Source of the DNA: Hymenobacter mucosus
GTDB lineage: Bacteria; Bacteroidota; Bacteroidia; Cytophagales; Hymenobacteraceae
Length of the DNA stretch: 64,000 bases
NCBI RefSeq assembly: GCF_900188255.1
Contig: NZ_FZNS01000014.1
Coordinates: 1 to 64,000 of the forward strand
Reading direction: 5' to 3'
Shown: piece after piece, positions 52,734 through 61,897 of the stretch
Layout: every line of letters starts with the position of its first letter
Numbering within the stretch: the first letter of the stretch is position 1
Made by a program: the position numbers and the translations under genes
The notes under the pieces: generated by a model
Seen by the model: the letters and a program-made list of their open reading frames with translations, nothing else
Databases searched by the model: none
Told to the model about the DNA's origin: nothing

Positions 52734-55604
52734 CTACAGGATGGCGGGACGGGCAGGCGCTTTTTCGGTTTTCAGCTTTAGCGTGGCCATTTTCAGACCC
52801 TTTGCCGTGGCGGTGAGGGTGATGGTGCCGGGTTCTTTTGTTGTCTGAACCAACACCTGGGCTAGGCCGTTGAACGTCTTCCGCTGCCAGGGCGCCGCCG
52901 GGATAAACACCTGAATGGTGCCGAAATTAGTGTTCACCACATCCCAGTCATGTTCTTTGGTCAGGGGCGTTGCCACTATCTCGATGGTATTCCGACCCGG
53001 CTTGAGCAGAGTTGGCGCCAGACGAAACACGTTGCCTTCGGGGCTCTGCTTCAGGTCTTTGGCTATTTCCTGCCCATTGATAAAAAGGTGCTGCTCCCGG
53101 CCAATGCTGTTGTAGAACAACGTGACCTGGGCGTTGGCAACCTCAGCGGGTAACTCAAAGGTGCCCCGGTGACGGTAGGCGGGCGCCAGCTTTTTGTAGT
53201 CGCGCTGCACGAAGGCGGGCTGCCAGGTAGCAGCTTGGTGCTGCGCCTGCGCCGCTACGCCCGCCGCCAAGCTAGCCACGGGTGCTTCCTCCACTTCCTG
53301 GATAGCCACCATCTGGCTGGTTTCCACGAACTTCTCCTTTTCCCGCGACGTAGGGTTGCCGTTGCCAACACCGATAATTCTGCCGGGGCCGTTGATGGAA
53401 AAGGTGATGTCCTCGTTGGCGGTTGGTACGGTCAGGTTGCGGCGGTCGGTTACGGCCACGGTTACCACTGCTAGGTCCTCGCCGTCGGCTTGAAGCGCGG
53501 TTTTGTGCGGAGTGAGCTGAATGGCGGCGGCCTGGTCCGTAGTTCTGACCACCTCCGTCAGCGTCTTCCGGCCGTTTTTGTAGCCGCGGGCTTCCAGCGT
53601 GCCCGGTGCGTAGTTGACTTGCCAGGCTACGTGGGAGTTCAGCGGCACGGCTTTCCTACCAAGGCTTTTCTTGTTCAGGAACAGTTCTACTTCATCGCAG
53701 TTGGTGTAGGCCCACACGTTTATGGGCTGGCCCTGGCGGGCGGGCCAATTCCAGTGCGGCAGTAAGTGCAGGGTAGGCTGCTGGCTCCACCACGAGCGGA
53801 GGTAGTACACATTGTCCTTGGGAAAGCCGCACAAGTCCATCATCCCGAAGTACGACGTAACCGAGGGCCACTGGTAGGGCGTGGCTTCCCCACGGTAGTC
53901 GAAGCCCGTCCAGATAAACAGACCGGCCAAGTAGGGCCGCTCGGCGTAGAAGCGCCACCCTTCCTCAATGCTGTAGAACGAAGGCCGGGGCTTTTGGTCG
54001 TAGGCGGCCTGGTAGTGCAGCCGCGGGTCGGTCACGTACACGCCGCGGGTGGCAAACGTGGAGCCTTCCTCCGTGCCCATGCCGGGCTGGTTGGGAAACT
54101 GCCGGTGGTGGGCGTCGATATCGCCGTTGCCTAGGTAGTTGTAGCCCATTACTTCCAGCACATCCGAAATGCCGCTCCGGAAGCCCCCGCTGATGCCAGC
54201 CGTGCAGAGTCGTGTCGAGTCGAGGCTGTGCGCGTAGGCCTGCATGGTGGTGGCAATGCGCGCGCCCGTCGTGCTGTTTTCGATGCCCCATTCCTCGTTG
54301 CCAATCGACCAGCTGATGATACTCGGGTGGTTACGGTCGCGCACAATCATGCCCTTCAGATCTTGCTGCATTTGGTAGTTGGTGCCCATCAGGCGGTTCT
54401 CGTCAATCACCAGCATGCCAAGCTGGTCGCAGGCGGCTAGCAGTTCCGGGGTAGGCGGGTGGTGCGAGCAGCGGTAGGCATTCGAGCCCATAGCTTTCAG
54501 CGCCCGGATGCGGAAGTACTGCAACTCGTCGGGCAGGGCCGTGCCTACCCCGGCGTGGTCCTGGTGGTTGTTGGTACCCTTGAGCTTTACCGGCTTGTCG
54601 TTCAGGAAAAAACCTAGCTTGGCATCAAAGCGAATAGTCCGAATCCCGAACGGCGTGTCGTAGCAGTCTACCTCCCGGTTGCCCACCAGCACGGTGGTGC
54701 GCAGCGTGTACAGGTAGGGCGACTCCAAATCCCACCGCCGGGCGTTGGCCACCGGCAACGTCAGCGTGATTTCGCGCTGTTGAAGCGGTGCCAGGGCCAC
54801 CGCGCCGTGCTGTTTGCTAGCCACCACGTGGCCCTGGGCATCGAGAATGGTTTGCCTCACAACGCAGGTATGCGCGTTCTTGCCTTGGTTCAGGAGGGTG
54901 GCGCGGGCCGTCACGTCGGCGGCAGTGCCGGCTACCTGGGTTGTTACCCACGTGCCGTTGGGGGCCACGTGCACGGGATTGGTTTTGGTGAGCCACACGT
55001 GCCGGTAAATGCCCGCACCCTCGTAGTACCATCCCTCGGGCATGGTGGCATCTACCCGCACCGCCACCACATTGCGGCCGCCGTAGTTAAGGTAGTCCGT
55101 AATATCGTACCGGAAGCTGTTGTAGCCGCTGTGCTCGTTGCCGAGGTAGTGGCCATTCACCCACACCTGGGCATTGCGGTACACGCCGTCAAACTCCAGG
55201 GTGAGTTGCCGCCCTAGGTCCTCGGCCGGAACGCGAAACGCTTTGCGGTACCACCCCACGCTGGTAGTGGGGAAGTTGCGCCCAATGGCTTTGTAGCCGT
55301 GGCTGTGCTGGGCCGTGCTGTCGAAGGGCAGCTCCACGGCCCAGTCGTGCGGCAGGTTGAGCTGCCGCCAGGCCCGATCATCAAAGGTGAGACTGGCCGC
55401 TCCATCGCCGTAGCCGGCCTTGGCGAGGTAGGAAAAGTAGCTGGTGCCGTTGCTGAAATCCTGGTTGGTATTGAAGGGGTGGCCCAGCGCGAAATGCCAG
55501 TTGGTATCCATCGAATACCGCTCTCTGCCTGGTTCAGATGGGGTTTGCGCGAAAGAGAAAGGTGCCCAGCACAGCAGCGCAACAAGGAGTTTTCGGTAGA
55601 GCAT
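52734..55604 (-). CDS. GH2 family beta-glycosidase (beta-galactosidase-like)
   Basis: A 956-residue secreted GH2 enzyme (signal MLYRKLLVALLCWAPFSFAQ). The order is the sugar-binding jelly-roll (LNLPHDWAVELPF, GWYRKAFRVP, VWVNGHYLGNEHSGYNSFRYDIT), an Ig-like domain, and the TIM barrel with KLKGTNNHQDHAGVG, RCSHHPPTPELLAACDQLGM, SWSIGNEEWGIE (acid/base Glu) and GMGTEEGST (likely nucleophile region). C-terminal Ig-like modules and a final jelly-roll-like domain follow. These bear resemblance to Bacteroides GH2 beta-galactosidases. It may remove beta-galactosyl or another beta-linked residue from the hemicellulose. It is the last gene of the minus-strand cluster, downstream of a palindrome. Confidence 0.87.
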   Translation of the reverse strand: MLYRKLLVALLCWAPFSFAQTPSEPGRERYSMDTNWHFALGHPFNTNQDFSNGTSYFSYLAKAGYGDGAASLTFDDRAWRQLNLPHDWAVELPFDSTAQHSHGYKAIGRNFPTTSVGWYRKAFRVPAEDLGRQLTLEFDGVYRNAQVWVNGHYLGNEHSGYNSFRYDITDYLNYGGRNVVAVRVDATMPEGWYYEGAGIYRHVWLTKTNPVHVAPNGTWVTTQVAGTAADVTARATLLNQGKNAHTCVVRQTILDAQGHVVASKQHGAVALAPLQQREITLTLPVANARRWDLESPYLYTLRTTVLVGNREVDCYDTPFGIRTIRFDAKLGFFLNDKPVKLKGTNNHQDHAGVGTALPDELQYFRIRALKAMGSNAYRCSHHPPTPELLAACDQLGMLVIDENRLMGTNYQMQQDLKGMIVRDRNHPSIISWSIGNEEWGIENSTTGARIATTMQAYAHSLDSTRLCTAGISGGFRSGISDVLEVMGYNYLGNGDIDAHHRQFPNQPGMGTEEGSTFATRGVYVTDPRLHYQAAYDQKPRPSFYSIEEGWRFYAERPYLAGLFIWTGFDYRGEATPYQWPSVTSYFGMMDLCGFPKDNVYYLRSWWSQQPTLHLLPHWNWPARQGQPINVWAYTNCDEVELFLNKKSLGRKAVPLNSHVAWQVNYAPGTLEARGYKNGRKTLTEVVRTTDQAAAIQLTPHKTALQADGEDLAVVTVAVTDRRNLTVPTANEDITFSINGPGRIIGVGNGNPTSREKEKFVETSQMVAIQEVEEAPVASLAAGVAAQAQHQAATWQPAFVQRDYKKLAPAYRHRGTFELPAEVANAQVTLFYNSIGREQHLFINGQEIAKDLKQSPEGNVFRLAPTLLKPGRNTIEIVATPLTKEHDWDVVNTNFGTIQVFIPAAPWQRKTFNGLAQVLVQTTKEPGTITLTATAKGLKMATLKLKTEKAPARPAIL

Positions 55605-55665
55605 AGCGGTAGAGGCTGCTGACTATTATAGGCGGTTAAAAGATAAGGCTAGGTTAGTTCTAAAA

Positions 55666-55727
55666 GGCTGGTAGAGTCCGCTGTAGAGACACAACATTCT
55701 GTGTCTCTACAGCGGACTCTACCAGCC
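55666..55727. repeat. 28-bp perfect palindromic repeat (REP-like)
   Basis: Arms at 55666-55693 and 55700-55727 are exact complements over 28 bp with loop ACATTC. The inner part reads TGTAGAGACACA / TGTGTCTCTACA. It begins 5 bp after the ROK stop codon, inside the cluster. Palindromes with GTAGAGAC...GTCTCTAC cores are, to my knowledge, repeated in related genomes, so this is probably a dispersed element that also acts as a transcript end. Confidence 0.65.
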
Positions 55728-55731
55728 CGGC

Positions 55732-56691
55732 TCAGGCCGCGCTTACTGCCGTCGGCACTGGTTCTGCTACCAGGTAGGCGGCGCCAAACACGCCCGCGCT
55801 GTCGCCAAGCAGCGGCTTAACGACTGGCGCCTCAAACTGATGGTCAAAAATGTGCTGTTGCACGCTGGCCACGCCGGCCTCGTATAGGCAGTCGATGTTG
55901 CCAACCCCGCCGCCAATCACAATCACGTCGGGGTCCAGCAGGTTGACGACGCTGCTCAGGGCGAGGCCGAAAAAGCTGGTGAGGCGCTCCAGGGTCTGAG
56001 TAGCTACGGTGTCGTGGCCGTGGGCGGCCCGTTCTACTATTTCGGGCAAGCTGCGCGGCTGCTCGCTGCGGTGGGCGTAGTACTGCTCCAGGGCCGGACC
56101 CGCCAGAATACTCTCATTGCAGCCCGTTTTGCCACAAAAGCAAGCGTCGCCTTCCGCCGCGCTTAGGTAGTTGTGGCCCCACTCGCCGGCAATGCCGTGG
56201 TAGCCCTCTAGAATCTGCCCGTTCACGACCAGGCCGCCGCCCACACCCGTGCCAAGGATGATACCAAAGACCACTTTAGCGTCGGGAAAGTGCTGCCGCA
56301 CAACGCCCAGCCGGGTTTCGGCCAAGGCAAAGCAGTTGGCATCGTTGGCCATAACCACGCGCATGCCGAGCAGCTGTTCCAGGTCGGCGCGTACGGGCTG
56401 GCCGTTGAGCACGGTTGCGTTGCAGTTTTTCATCAGCCCCGACTTTGGAATGGTGGTGCCTGGCGTGCCAATGCCTATTTGCTCGGCGCGGTAGCCGGCG
56501 GCGGCTTCTAAATGCTGCACCAATTGGGCTACCTGCCCTAAGATGTGCGCGTAGCCGTGCGCCACCCCAGTCGGCACGCGGTACCGAAGTAACACCTCGG
56601 GTTCTTGCGCCGACTTTAGAATAACGCCTTCTATTTTGGTGCCGCCTAGGTCAATTCCCCATAGGTTGTGCTGTTGGTTGAAGTGTGTCAT
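55732..56691 (-). CDS. ROK-family sugar kinase
   Basis: A 319-residue cytoplasmic ROK protein without a DNA-binding N-terminus, so a kinase rather than a repressor. Motifs are WGIDLGGTKIEGVI (phosphate-binding), IGTPGTTIP, NDANCFALAETRLG with the catalytic-site Asp, ILGTGVGGGLVVNGQ, GHNYLSAAEGDACFCGKTGCNESILAGPAL (zinc-binding CxCGxxGCxE type) and VIGGGVGN. It probably phosphorylates glucose, mannose or fructose released from the hemicellulose. Lies 76 bp downstream of the CE2-like esterase gene. Confidence 0.88.
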   Translation of the reverse strand: MTHFNQQHNLWGIDLGGTKIEGVILKSAQEPEVLLRYRVPTGVAHGYAHILGQVAQLVQHLEAAAGYRAEQIGIGTPGTTIPKSGLMKNCNATVLNGQPVRADLEQLLGMRVVMANDANCFALAETRLGVVRQHFPDAKVVFGIILGTGVGGGLVVNGQILEGYHGIAGEWGHNYLSAAEGDACFCGKTGCNESILAGPALEQYYAHRSEQPRSLPEIVERAAHGHDTVATQTLERLTSFFGLALSSVVNLLDPDVIVIGGGVGNIDCLYEAGVASVQQHIFDHQFEAPVVKPLLGDSAGVFGAAYLVAEPVPTAVSAA

Positions 56692-56767
56692 GTTGATAAG
56701 TGCTGATTGTAGAGCCGTTGGAAAACTGCTCCCTCGTATTGTTAGAAAATGAAAACACCCTGCCTGC

Positions 56768-57832
56768 CTACCACCCTAAGCGGCGTTTTAGGTAGGCCGT
56801 GAGTTCGGCGGCAATAAGCTGATGCTCAGCCACGCTAGGATGACTATCGCAGCCGCTGGTATAGCTGCGCGAAAAGAAGAATTTATGCACGGCTGCATCG
56901 CCGGCCGCATTAGTTTGGGCAACTATACTTGTCAGGTAGCGCTGCAACACGGCTGTCAGCCGAGCATCGGCCATGGGACTGGTGAGGCACACTAGCTGCG
57001 CCTTTGGGTAGTGCCGACGTAGCTTCTGAAGGAACGATAGGTAATTGCGGCAGAACACGGTTGAATCCTGCACGCCGTCGTTCTGGCCCAGGCACACGGT
57101 CACCACGTCAGGCTGGTAGCGGCTAAAGTCCCACGGCAGCAGGTTCTCGCGCATGTTAATTTTGTCGTATACCTGGGGCATGACGTAGGGCAAGTTGCAG
57201 CAGCTGTGCATCAGGCCAATGCCCGATACGGCCGTGAGTTGCCACTCGGCCCCTAAGGCGCGGGCAGTAGTAGGGCCATAGGCTTGGTAGGCGTTATGCT
57301 GATCTTCCCATTTCCCTTTGCCACACGGCACCGACGATTCATCACTACTAGCCCCGCAGGTAATGGAGTTGCCAATGAACTCGATACGCCGCGTAGGACG
57401 GGCCACCGGAGGAAGTAGCTTGGCGCAACGCAACCCCACAAACTCCAGGTAGCCGATGTTCGATTCGGTGTTCTTGCACACCGTGAGCGTATGCACCTTG
57501 CCGGGTAGGTTCTCGGCCACGGTTATTGTGTTTTCCTTGGCCGTCAGGAGCAGGCGTGTTGGCTTGCCATCCACCACTACTTCCAGGTAGTTGTGCTTGC
57601 CCCACAGCATCTCATCATTGACCACTACTGCGCAAGATGGTCCCGAAAACCGGGCGGTAAAATACGCCCCCGGCGCCCAGCAGCGGGGCTTTTTAACGTC
57701 CCTAAAATCAACGCGCCCAGTGTACTGGATATACGGGTTGTCGGCAGGGTAGAAGGTAGTAGGCTTGGGCTTCGCTACGGCCAAAGTTGGCAGTGACAGC
57801 GCTAGTAGCAATACGGAGAAGACGTGTTTCAT
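56768..57832 (-). CDS. CE2-like SGNH acetylesterase
   Basis: A 354-residue secreted esterase (signal MKHVFSVLLLALSLPTLAVA). An N-terminal jelly-roll (about 25-140, IQYTGRVDFRD, FTARFSGPSCAVVVND) precedes an SGNH hydrolase domain: IEFIGNSITCGASSDES with the nucleophile Ser in GNSIT, VTVCLGQNDGVQD (Gly/Asn oxyanion blocks) and the catalytic SGCDSHPSVAEHQL. This two-domain build is that of carbohydrate esterase family 2, which deacetylates xylan, mannan and glucomannan. Its presence fits acetylated galactoglucomannan. It starts 23 bp after the stop of the sialate-O-acetylesterase-like gene. Confidence 0.87.
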   Translation of the reverse strand: MKHVFSVLLLALSLPTLAVAKPKPTTFYPADNPYIQYTGRVDFRDVKKPRCWAPGAYFTARFSGPSCAVVVNDEMLWGKHNYLEVVVDGKPTRLLLTAKENTITVAENLPGKVHTLTVCKNTESNIGYLEFVGLRCAKLLPPVARPTRRIEFIGNSITCGASSDESSVPCGKGKWEDQHNAYQAYGPTTARALGAEWQLTAVSGIGLMHSCCNLPYVMPQVYDKINMRENLLPWDFSRYQPDVVTVCLGQNDGVQDSTVFCRNYLSFLQKLRRHYPKAQLVCLTSPMADARLTAVLQRYLTSIVAQTNAAGDAAVHKFFFSRSYTSGCDSHPSVAEHQLIAAELTAYLKRRLGW

Positions 57833-57855
57833 GCAAAAGGAGCACAGTAAAAGAA

Positions 57856-59349
57856 TCAGGGCTTGCTTGCCGCGCCTGCGGGCGCATCGGTCCGGAACGG
57901 CACAGCGGGCAAGCCTTCACGGTTGTAAAGGTTGCCAAGCGGGTTGTTGGCCCAGCTGTAACGCACGGCTACCGGCGAGGGCACGGCCGCGCAGGTCAGC
58001 ACTACTTCCTTCGGCCCTGCAAGCGTGGCAGTAGCCCAGTGAAACTGCCCATCGGCCCCGGCCACGGCAAAACCACTGAGCGTGGTGGTACCGCTTTTCA
58101 GCAGTAGGCCCGAGCCCGTGTTGGTGAACGTTAGGCGCACCTGCTTACCATCCACGCGCAAGCGCTGGAAGGTAGGGCCCGCAGCTACTACCTTTTTATC
58201 GCCATACGCTACTTGGCGCGCTACCAGGGCTAAGCGGTGGCCCACGTCCTGCTTGTTGGCAGGGTGAATGTCGTCGGGGTCTCCTAGGTCAATGGCCACG
58301 GCCATGCCCGTACGAGGTAGGGCCAGGGCCTGCGCCTGGGCTTCGCGCACCTCAGCCCAGTCAGAAGGGCCGGGGAGGGGTAGGGTCTTGGTGAAGTTGG
58401 CGAGCTGCACAAATAAGAAAGGCAGCTCGCTCCCCCAACGGGCGCGCCAGTCGCGGATAAGGGCCGGAAACAGCGTGCGGTACTGCGCACCCCGGCCGGT
58501 ATTGCTTTCACCCTGGTACCAGATAACGCCTTTCAGGGCATAAGGCTGCAAGGGCGCAATCATACCATTGTAGAGCACCGTAGGCGTATTCTGAGCGTCT
58601 TTTTCTAGTGTAGCAGGGCGAGCAGGACGCTGCGCTAAAGCAGCCAACGGGGCCTGAAAATCGGGCAACTGTTGTAGGGCTTCGGCGCTTACCCAGGCTT
58701 CGGCCGGTGTGCCACCCCAGGGGCTGCTGATTATCCCAATGGGCACATGGTAACGCTGGTACAAGTCGCGGGCAAAAAAGTAGGCCACGGCCGAAAAGCT
58801 GCCGGCTGTGGCGGGGCTGCATACCTGCCAGTTATAGCCCTCATTCTCGGTTTGAGGTTGATACGCCACCACTTTCTGCACCGTAAACTGCCGAATCTGC
58901 GGGAAGTCGGCCATGGCTACTTCCTGCTCAGCGTTCAGAATAAGCGGATAGGCACCGGGCGCAGGCGCATTTTTGTCGCGCAACGGCAGTTCCATATTCG
59001 ACTGACCCGAGGCTAGCCACACGTCGCCTACCAGCACATCATCCACCGTAAGGGTGTTCTGCCCTTTGATGGTAATTGTGTACGGCCCACCGGCCGGCGT
59101 GGCGGGTAGGGCTACCTGCCACCGTCCCGCCGCATTGGGGGTAGCTTGGTAGCTGCGTCCCCGAAACGTCACCGCCACCTGCTCGCCGGGCGCGGCCCAC
59201 CCCCATACGGGCACTGGCACGTCGCGCTGTACCACCATGTGGTTGCCGACCAGCGCCGGCAAACGCACCGCAGCATGAGCCGCTGAGCCAGTGCCTAGGC
59301 CAGCGGCCAACAGCATCACCAGTAATGGTTTAGGATTGCTGAGATACAT
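57856..59349 (-). CDS. Sialate O-acetylesterase-like acetyl esterase
   Basis: A 497-residue secreted protein from ATG 59349 (MYLSNPKPLLVMLLAAGLGTGSAAHA, signal peptide). A TTG 39 bp upstream lies inside the hairpin and is unlikely. An N-terminal beta domain (LVGNHMVVQRDVPVPVWGWAAPGEQVAVTFRG) is followed by an SGNH-type domain with VWLASGQSNMELPL (Ser), GVIWYQGESNTGRGAQY and GDPDDIHPANKQDVG (Asp/His). Named for sialate O-acetylesterase, members in hemicellulose loci act on acetylated xylan or mannan. Here a second acetyl mannan esterase is the likely role. Confidence 0.85.
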   Translation of the reverse strand: MYLSNPKPLLVMLLAAGLGTGSAAHAAVRLPALVGNHMVVQRDVPVPVWGWAAPGEQVAVTFRGRSYQATPNAAGRWQVALPATPAGGPYTITIKGQNTLTVDDVLVGDVWLASGQSNMELPLRDKNAPAPGAYPLILNAEQEVAMADFPQIRQFTVQKVVAYQPQTENEGYNWQVCSPATAGSFSAVAYFFARDLYQRYHVPIGIISSPWGGTPAEAWVSAEALQQLPDFQAPLAALAQRPARPATLEKDAQNTPTVLYNGMIAPLQPYALKGVIWYQGESNTGRGAQYRTLFPALIRDWRARWGSELPFLFVQLANFTKTLPLPGPSDWAEVREAQAQALALPRTGMAVAIDLGDPDDIHPANKQDVGHRLALVARQVAYGDKKVVAAGPTFQRLRVDGKQVRLTFTNTGSGLLLKSGTTTLSGFAVAGADGQFHWATATLAGPKEVVLTCAAVPSPVAVRYSWANNPLGNLYNREGLPAVPFRTDAPAGAASKP

Positions 59350-59370
59350 AAAAGAAAGACGAACAGATAA

Positions 59371-59400
59371 TAAGCGGGCATCAGCCAAGATGCCCGCTTA
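59371..59400 (-). other. Hairpin between GH3 and acetyl esterase genes
   Basis: A 12-bp perfect stem (TAAGCGGGCATC, 59371-59382, complement 59389-59400) with loop AGCCAA fills the centre of the 59-bp gap after the GH3 stop codon. It has no long T-tract. Likely an mRNA processing or attenuation point. Confidence 0.5.
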
Positions 59401-59408
59401 AAGAAAAG

Positions 59409-61844
59409 CTACTTACCGCCTATTGCCTTCTGAACCGGCGAAGCCGACGCTTGCGTTGTGGTACCAGCGTACCGGAAACGGCGCTGCTGGTCGCCCACGC
59501 GCAAGGTGAAAAACCCATCTTCGAGCAGGCGTTGGCCATCGGCAGCAGGATAGCTCAGCGACTGCTGCGGCTGAATGGTGAAGGTCATCTCCCGGCTTTC
59601 GCCCGGCTGAAACTCCTGCTTCTCGAAGTGTTTGAGTAGGCGCACCGGGCGCGTGATGCGGCCTACCTCGTCGGTCAGGAACCAGAGCACGGCTTCCTTG
59701 CCGGGGCGCGTGCCCGTGTTCGTTACGAGCACGGTGGCCCGCACTGGCTTGTTGCCCGTTAGCACCGAGTCGGCTAATTGCAGGTTGCTGTAGCGGAACG
59801 TGGTATAGCTCATGCCCGAGCCATACTCCGTGAGCATAGTGCTCTTGATCTTGTTGCCCCGGTTTTCAAAGCCAACCCCAAAGTCACTCAGCTCTAAGCT
59901 GTTTTCGTTGTTGTCGTGGTGGTAATTGGCAATGTGGCCGGCTGCCTGCGGGTAGGTGAAGGGCAAGCGGCCGCTAGGATTCACCTTGCCGCTGATGATT
60001 TCGGCAATAGCTTGTCCGCCCCCGAAACCCGGCAAGCCGCCCCACAGGACAACTTCTGAGCGTTCGGCCACCGGACGAATGATATTCGGACGTCCGCCAA
60101 TCATGACGAGTACCGTGGGCTTGCCTGCGCCCTGGGCTGTGCGCACCAGCTGCTGCTGGTCGTCGGGTAGGGTCAGGTCGTTGATGTTGCCGAGGCCTTC
60201 GGCGTACGGCTTTTCGCCTAGGGCCAGCACCACCGCATCGGCACGACGGGCAGCAGCGGCTATGTTACTCAACTGCGGCTTGCCAGTAGCATCCTGGTAA
60301 GGCATAGTTTCCACCTGCGCATCGGGGTATTCGCGCTTAAGGGCCGTGTAGATGGTCAGGACGTCGGCCGGGTACTGCGCTTCAGCGCGACCTTGCCAAG
60401 CTAGCGTCCAGCCACCCGCAAGGTTGGCTTTGGAGTCGGCAGCAGGGCCTACGACCAACAGGCGCTTTACCTTGCTAGGAGCTAGGGGTAGGGTGTTCTT
60501 TTCGTTCTTGAGCAGTACCACCGACTCGCGGGCCGCCTCCAGGGCGTGCTGTTTATGCTCGAGCGCCCCGATGCGGTTGAGGCGGTCGGCGCGGGGTAGG
60601 GGGGTGTCGAACATGCCTAGCTCGTCCTTCATTTGGAGCACCCGCCCGGCCGAGAGATTGATGCGCTCCTCCGTAAGACGACCTTCCTGCACCAACTCCT
60701 TCACAATGCGGCAGAAATTGGTGTTGTAAGGCGTCATGGCCATATCAATGCCCGCATCAATGCACCTGAAGGTGGCTTCTTTCTCGTTGGGCTCGGTTTT
60801 CTGCACCGTCACGAGGCGTAGAATATCTTGCCAGTCGGTTACAGCCACGCCTTTAAAGCCCATCTGCGTGCGCAGCAAGTCAGTTAGAATCCGTCGGGAG
60901 GAGTGCACCGGCTCGCCGTTAATCTCGCCGCTGTTCACCATCACCGACATCAAACCCGCGTCAATAGCCGCCTGAAACGAAGGCCGGAAAAACTCCTGCA
61001 AGCGCTGGTCCGGAATGAGCGCGTTGGTGCGGTCCCAGCCATTGCGCGGGTCCGAGTAGCCCAGAAAGTGCTTGCCGCAGCCAGCCACTTTGTAGGGCAG
61101 AATATCCTTATTGCTTTGCAGTTCTGTCACGTAGGCGGCACCTAGCTCCGCGGCCACCAGCGGGTCTTCGCCGTAGGTTTCGTAGAAGCGCGGCCAGTAC
61201 ACGTTCAAGCCCAGGTCGAGCACGGGCGCAAACACCCAAATGTGCCCTAGGTCAGCAGATTCCATGACGGTGGCGCGGGCCTCCTGGCGGGCAAACTCGG
61301 GGTTGAAGGTAGCCCCTAGGTTGATGTTGTGCGGAAAAATGGCCGCCCCGCTCACGTAGCTCGCCCCGTGCATGTGGTCGATGCCGTAGATAATGGGGAT
61401 GTGCAACCGCGACTCGCGCATGGCAATGCGCTGCAACGCCGTGAGCGTGCGCAGCCACTGCGCCGGCGGCACTGCCTCACCATTCAGGAAAGACCCCACC
61501 CCGTACTCGCGAATAAACGGCACCAGCTTGGCCGAGTCGAGGCTGACGTCCTTCTGCTCGCCGGTGTGGTTGATGGCGGCATTCGTAATCTGCGTCATCT
61601 GCCCGATTTTCTCCTCCAGCGTCATCTCGCGCAGTAGCTTCGCCACACGAGGGCTCCACTGCGGGGCCGTAGGCGTGCCCGCCGCCGAGTTAGCCACCGG
61701 CGTGCTGGCCGTGGCGGCCGATGTAGGAAGGCCAGTGCGCTGGCAAGCCGCCAGCAAAGCCGCCGCCCCAACGAATGCCGGCACGACGCAGTAGCGGAAG
61801 GAGTGTAATTTTTTGAGGTAAGAAGCAGCGAACTGGGAGGGCAT
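59409..61844 (-). CDS. GH3 beta-glucosidase, lipoprotein
   Basis: An 811-residue GH3 enzyme. The signal ends in a lipobox (AALLAACQRTG), so it is membrane-anchored. Domain order: TIM-like barrel (MTLEEKIGQMTQ, GIDHMHGASYVSGAAIFPHNINLGAT, KHFLGYSDPRNGWDR), the nucleophile Asp in FKGVAVTDWQDI, the alpha/beta sandwich (VKRLLVVGPAADSKANLAGGWTLAWQG, VVLALGEKPYAEG), and a C-terminal fibronectin-III-like domain (VTNTGTRPGKEAVLWFL). It would split cellobiose or beta-glucosyl ends of glucomannan oligosaccharides. 53 bp separate it from the upstream beta-mannosidase gene. Confidence 0.92.
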   Translation of the reverse strand: MPSQFAASYLKKLHSFRYCVVPAFVGAAALLAACQRTGLPTSAATASTPVANSAAGTPTAPQWSPRVAKLLREMTLEEKIGQMTQITNAAINHTGEQKDVSLDSAKLVPFIREYGVGSFLNGEAVPPAQWLRTLTALQRIAMRESRLHIPIIYGIDHMHGASYVSGAAIFPHNINLGATFNPEFARQEARATVMESADLGHIWVFAPVLDLGLNVYWPRFYETYGEDPLVAAELGAAYVTELQSNKDILPYKVAGCGKHFLGYSDPRNGWDRTNALIPDQRLQEFFRPSFQAAIDAGLMSVMVNSGEINGEPVHSSRRILTDLLRTQMGFKGVAVTDWQDILRLVTVQKTEPNEKEATFRCIDAGIDMAMTPYNTNFCRIVKELVQEGRLTEERINLSAGRVLQMKDELGMFDTPLPRADRLNRIGALEHKQHALEAARESVVLLKNEKNTLPLAPSKVKRLLVVGPAADSKANLAGGWTLAWQGRAEAQYPADVLTIYTALKREYPDAQVETMPYQDATGKPQLSNIAAAARRADAVVLALGEKPYAEGLGNINDLTLPDDQQQLVRTAQGAGKPTVLVMIGGRPNIIRPVAERSEVVLWGGLPGFGGGQAIAEIISGKVNPSGRLPFTYPQAAGHIANYHHDNNENSLELSDFGVGFENRGNKIKSTMLTEYGSGMSYTTFRYSNLQLADSVLTGNKPVRATVLVTNTGTRPGKEAVLWFLTDEVGRITRPVRLLKHFEKQEFQPGESREMTFTIQPQQSLSYPAADGQRLLEDGFFTLRVGDQQRRFRYAGTTTQASASPVQKAIGGK

Positions 61845-61897
61845 CGGTAAGGGTATGTAGAAGTAGTTGAGGCGGCCTAAGTAGGCCGCTAGGTGGT

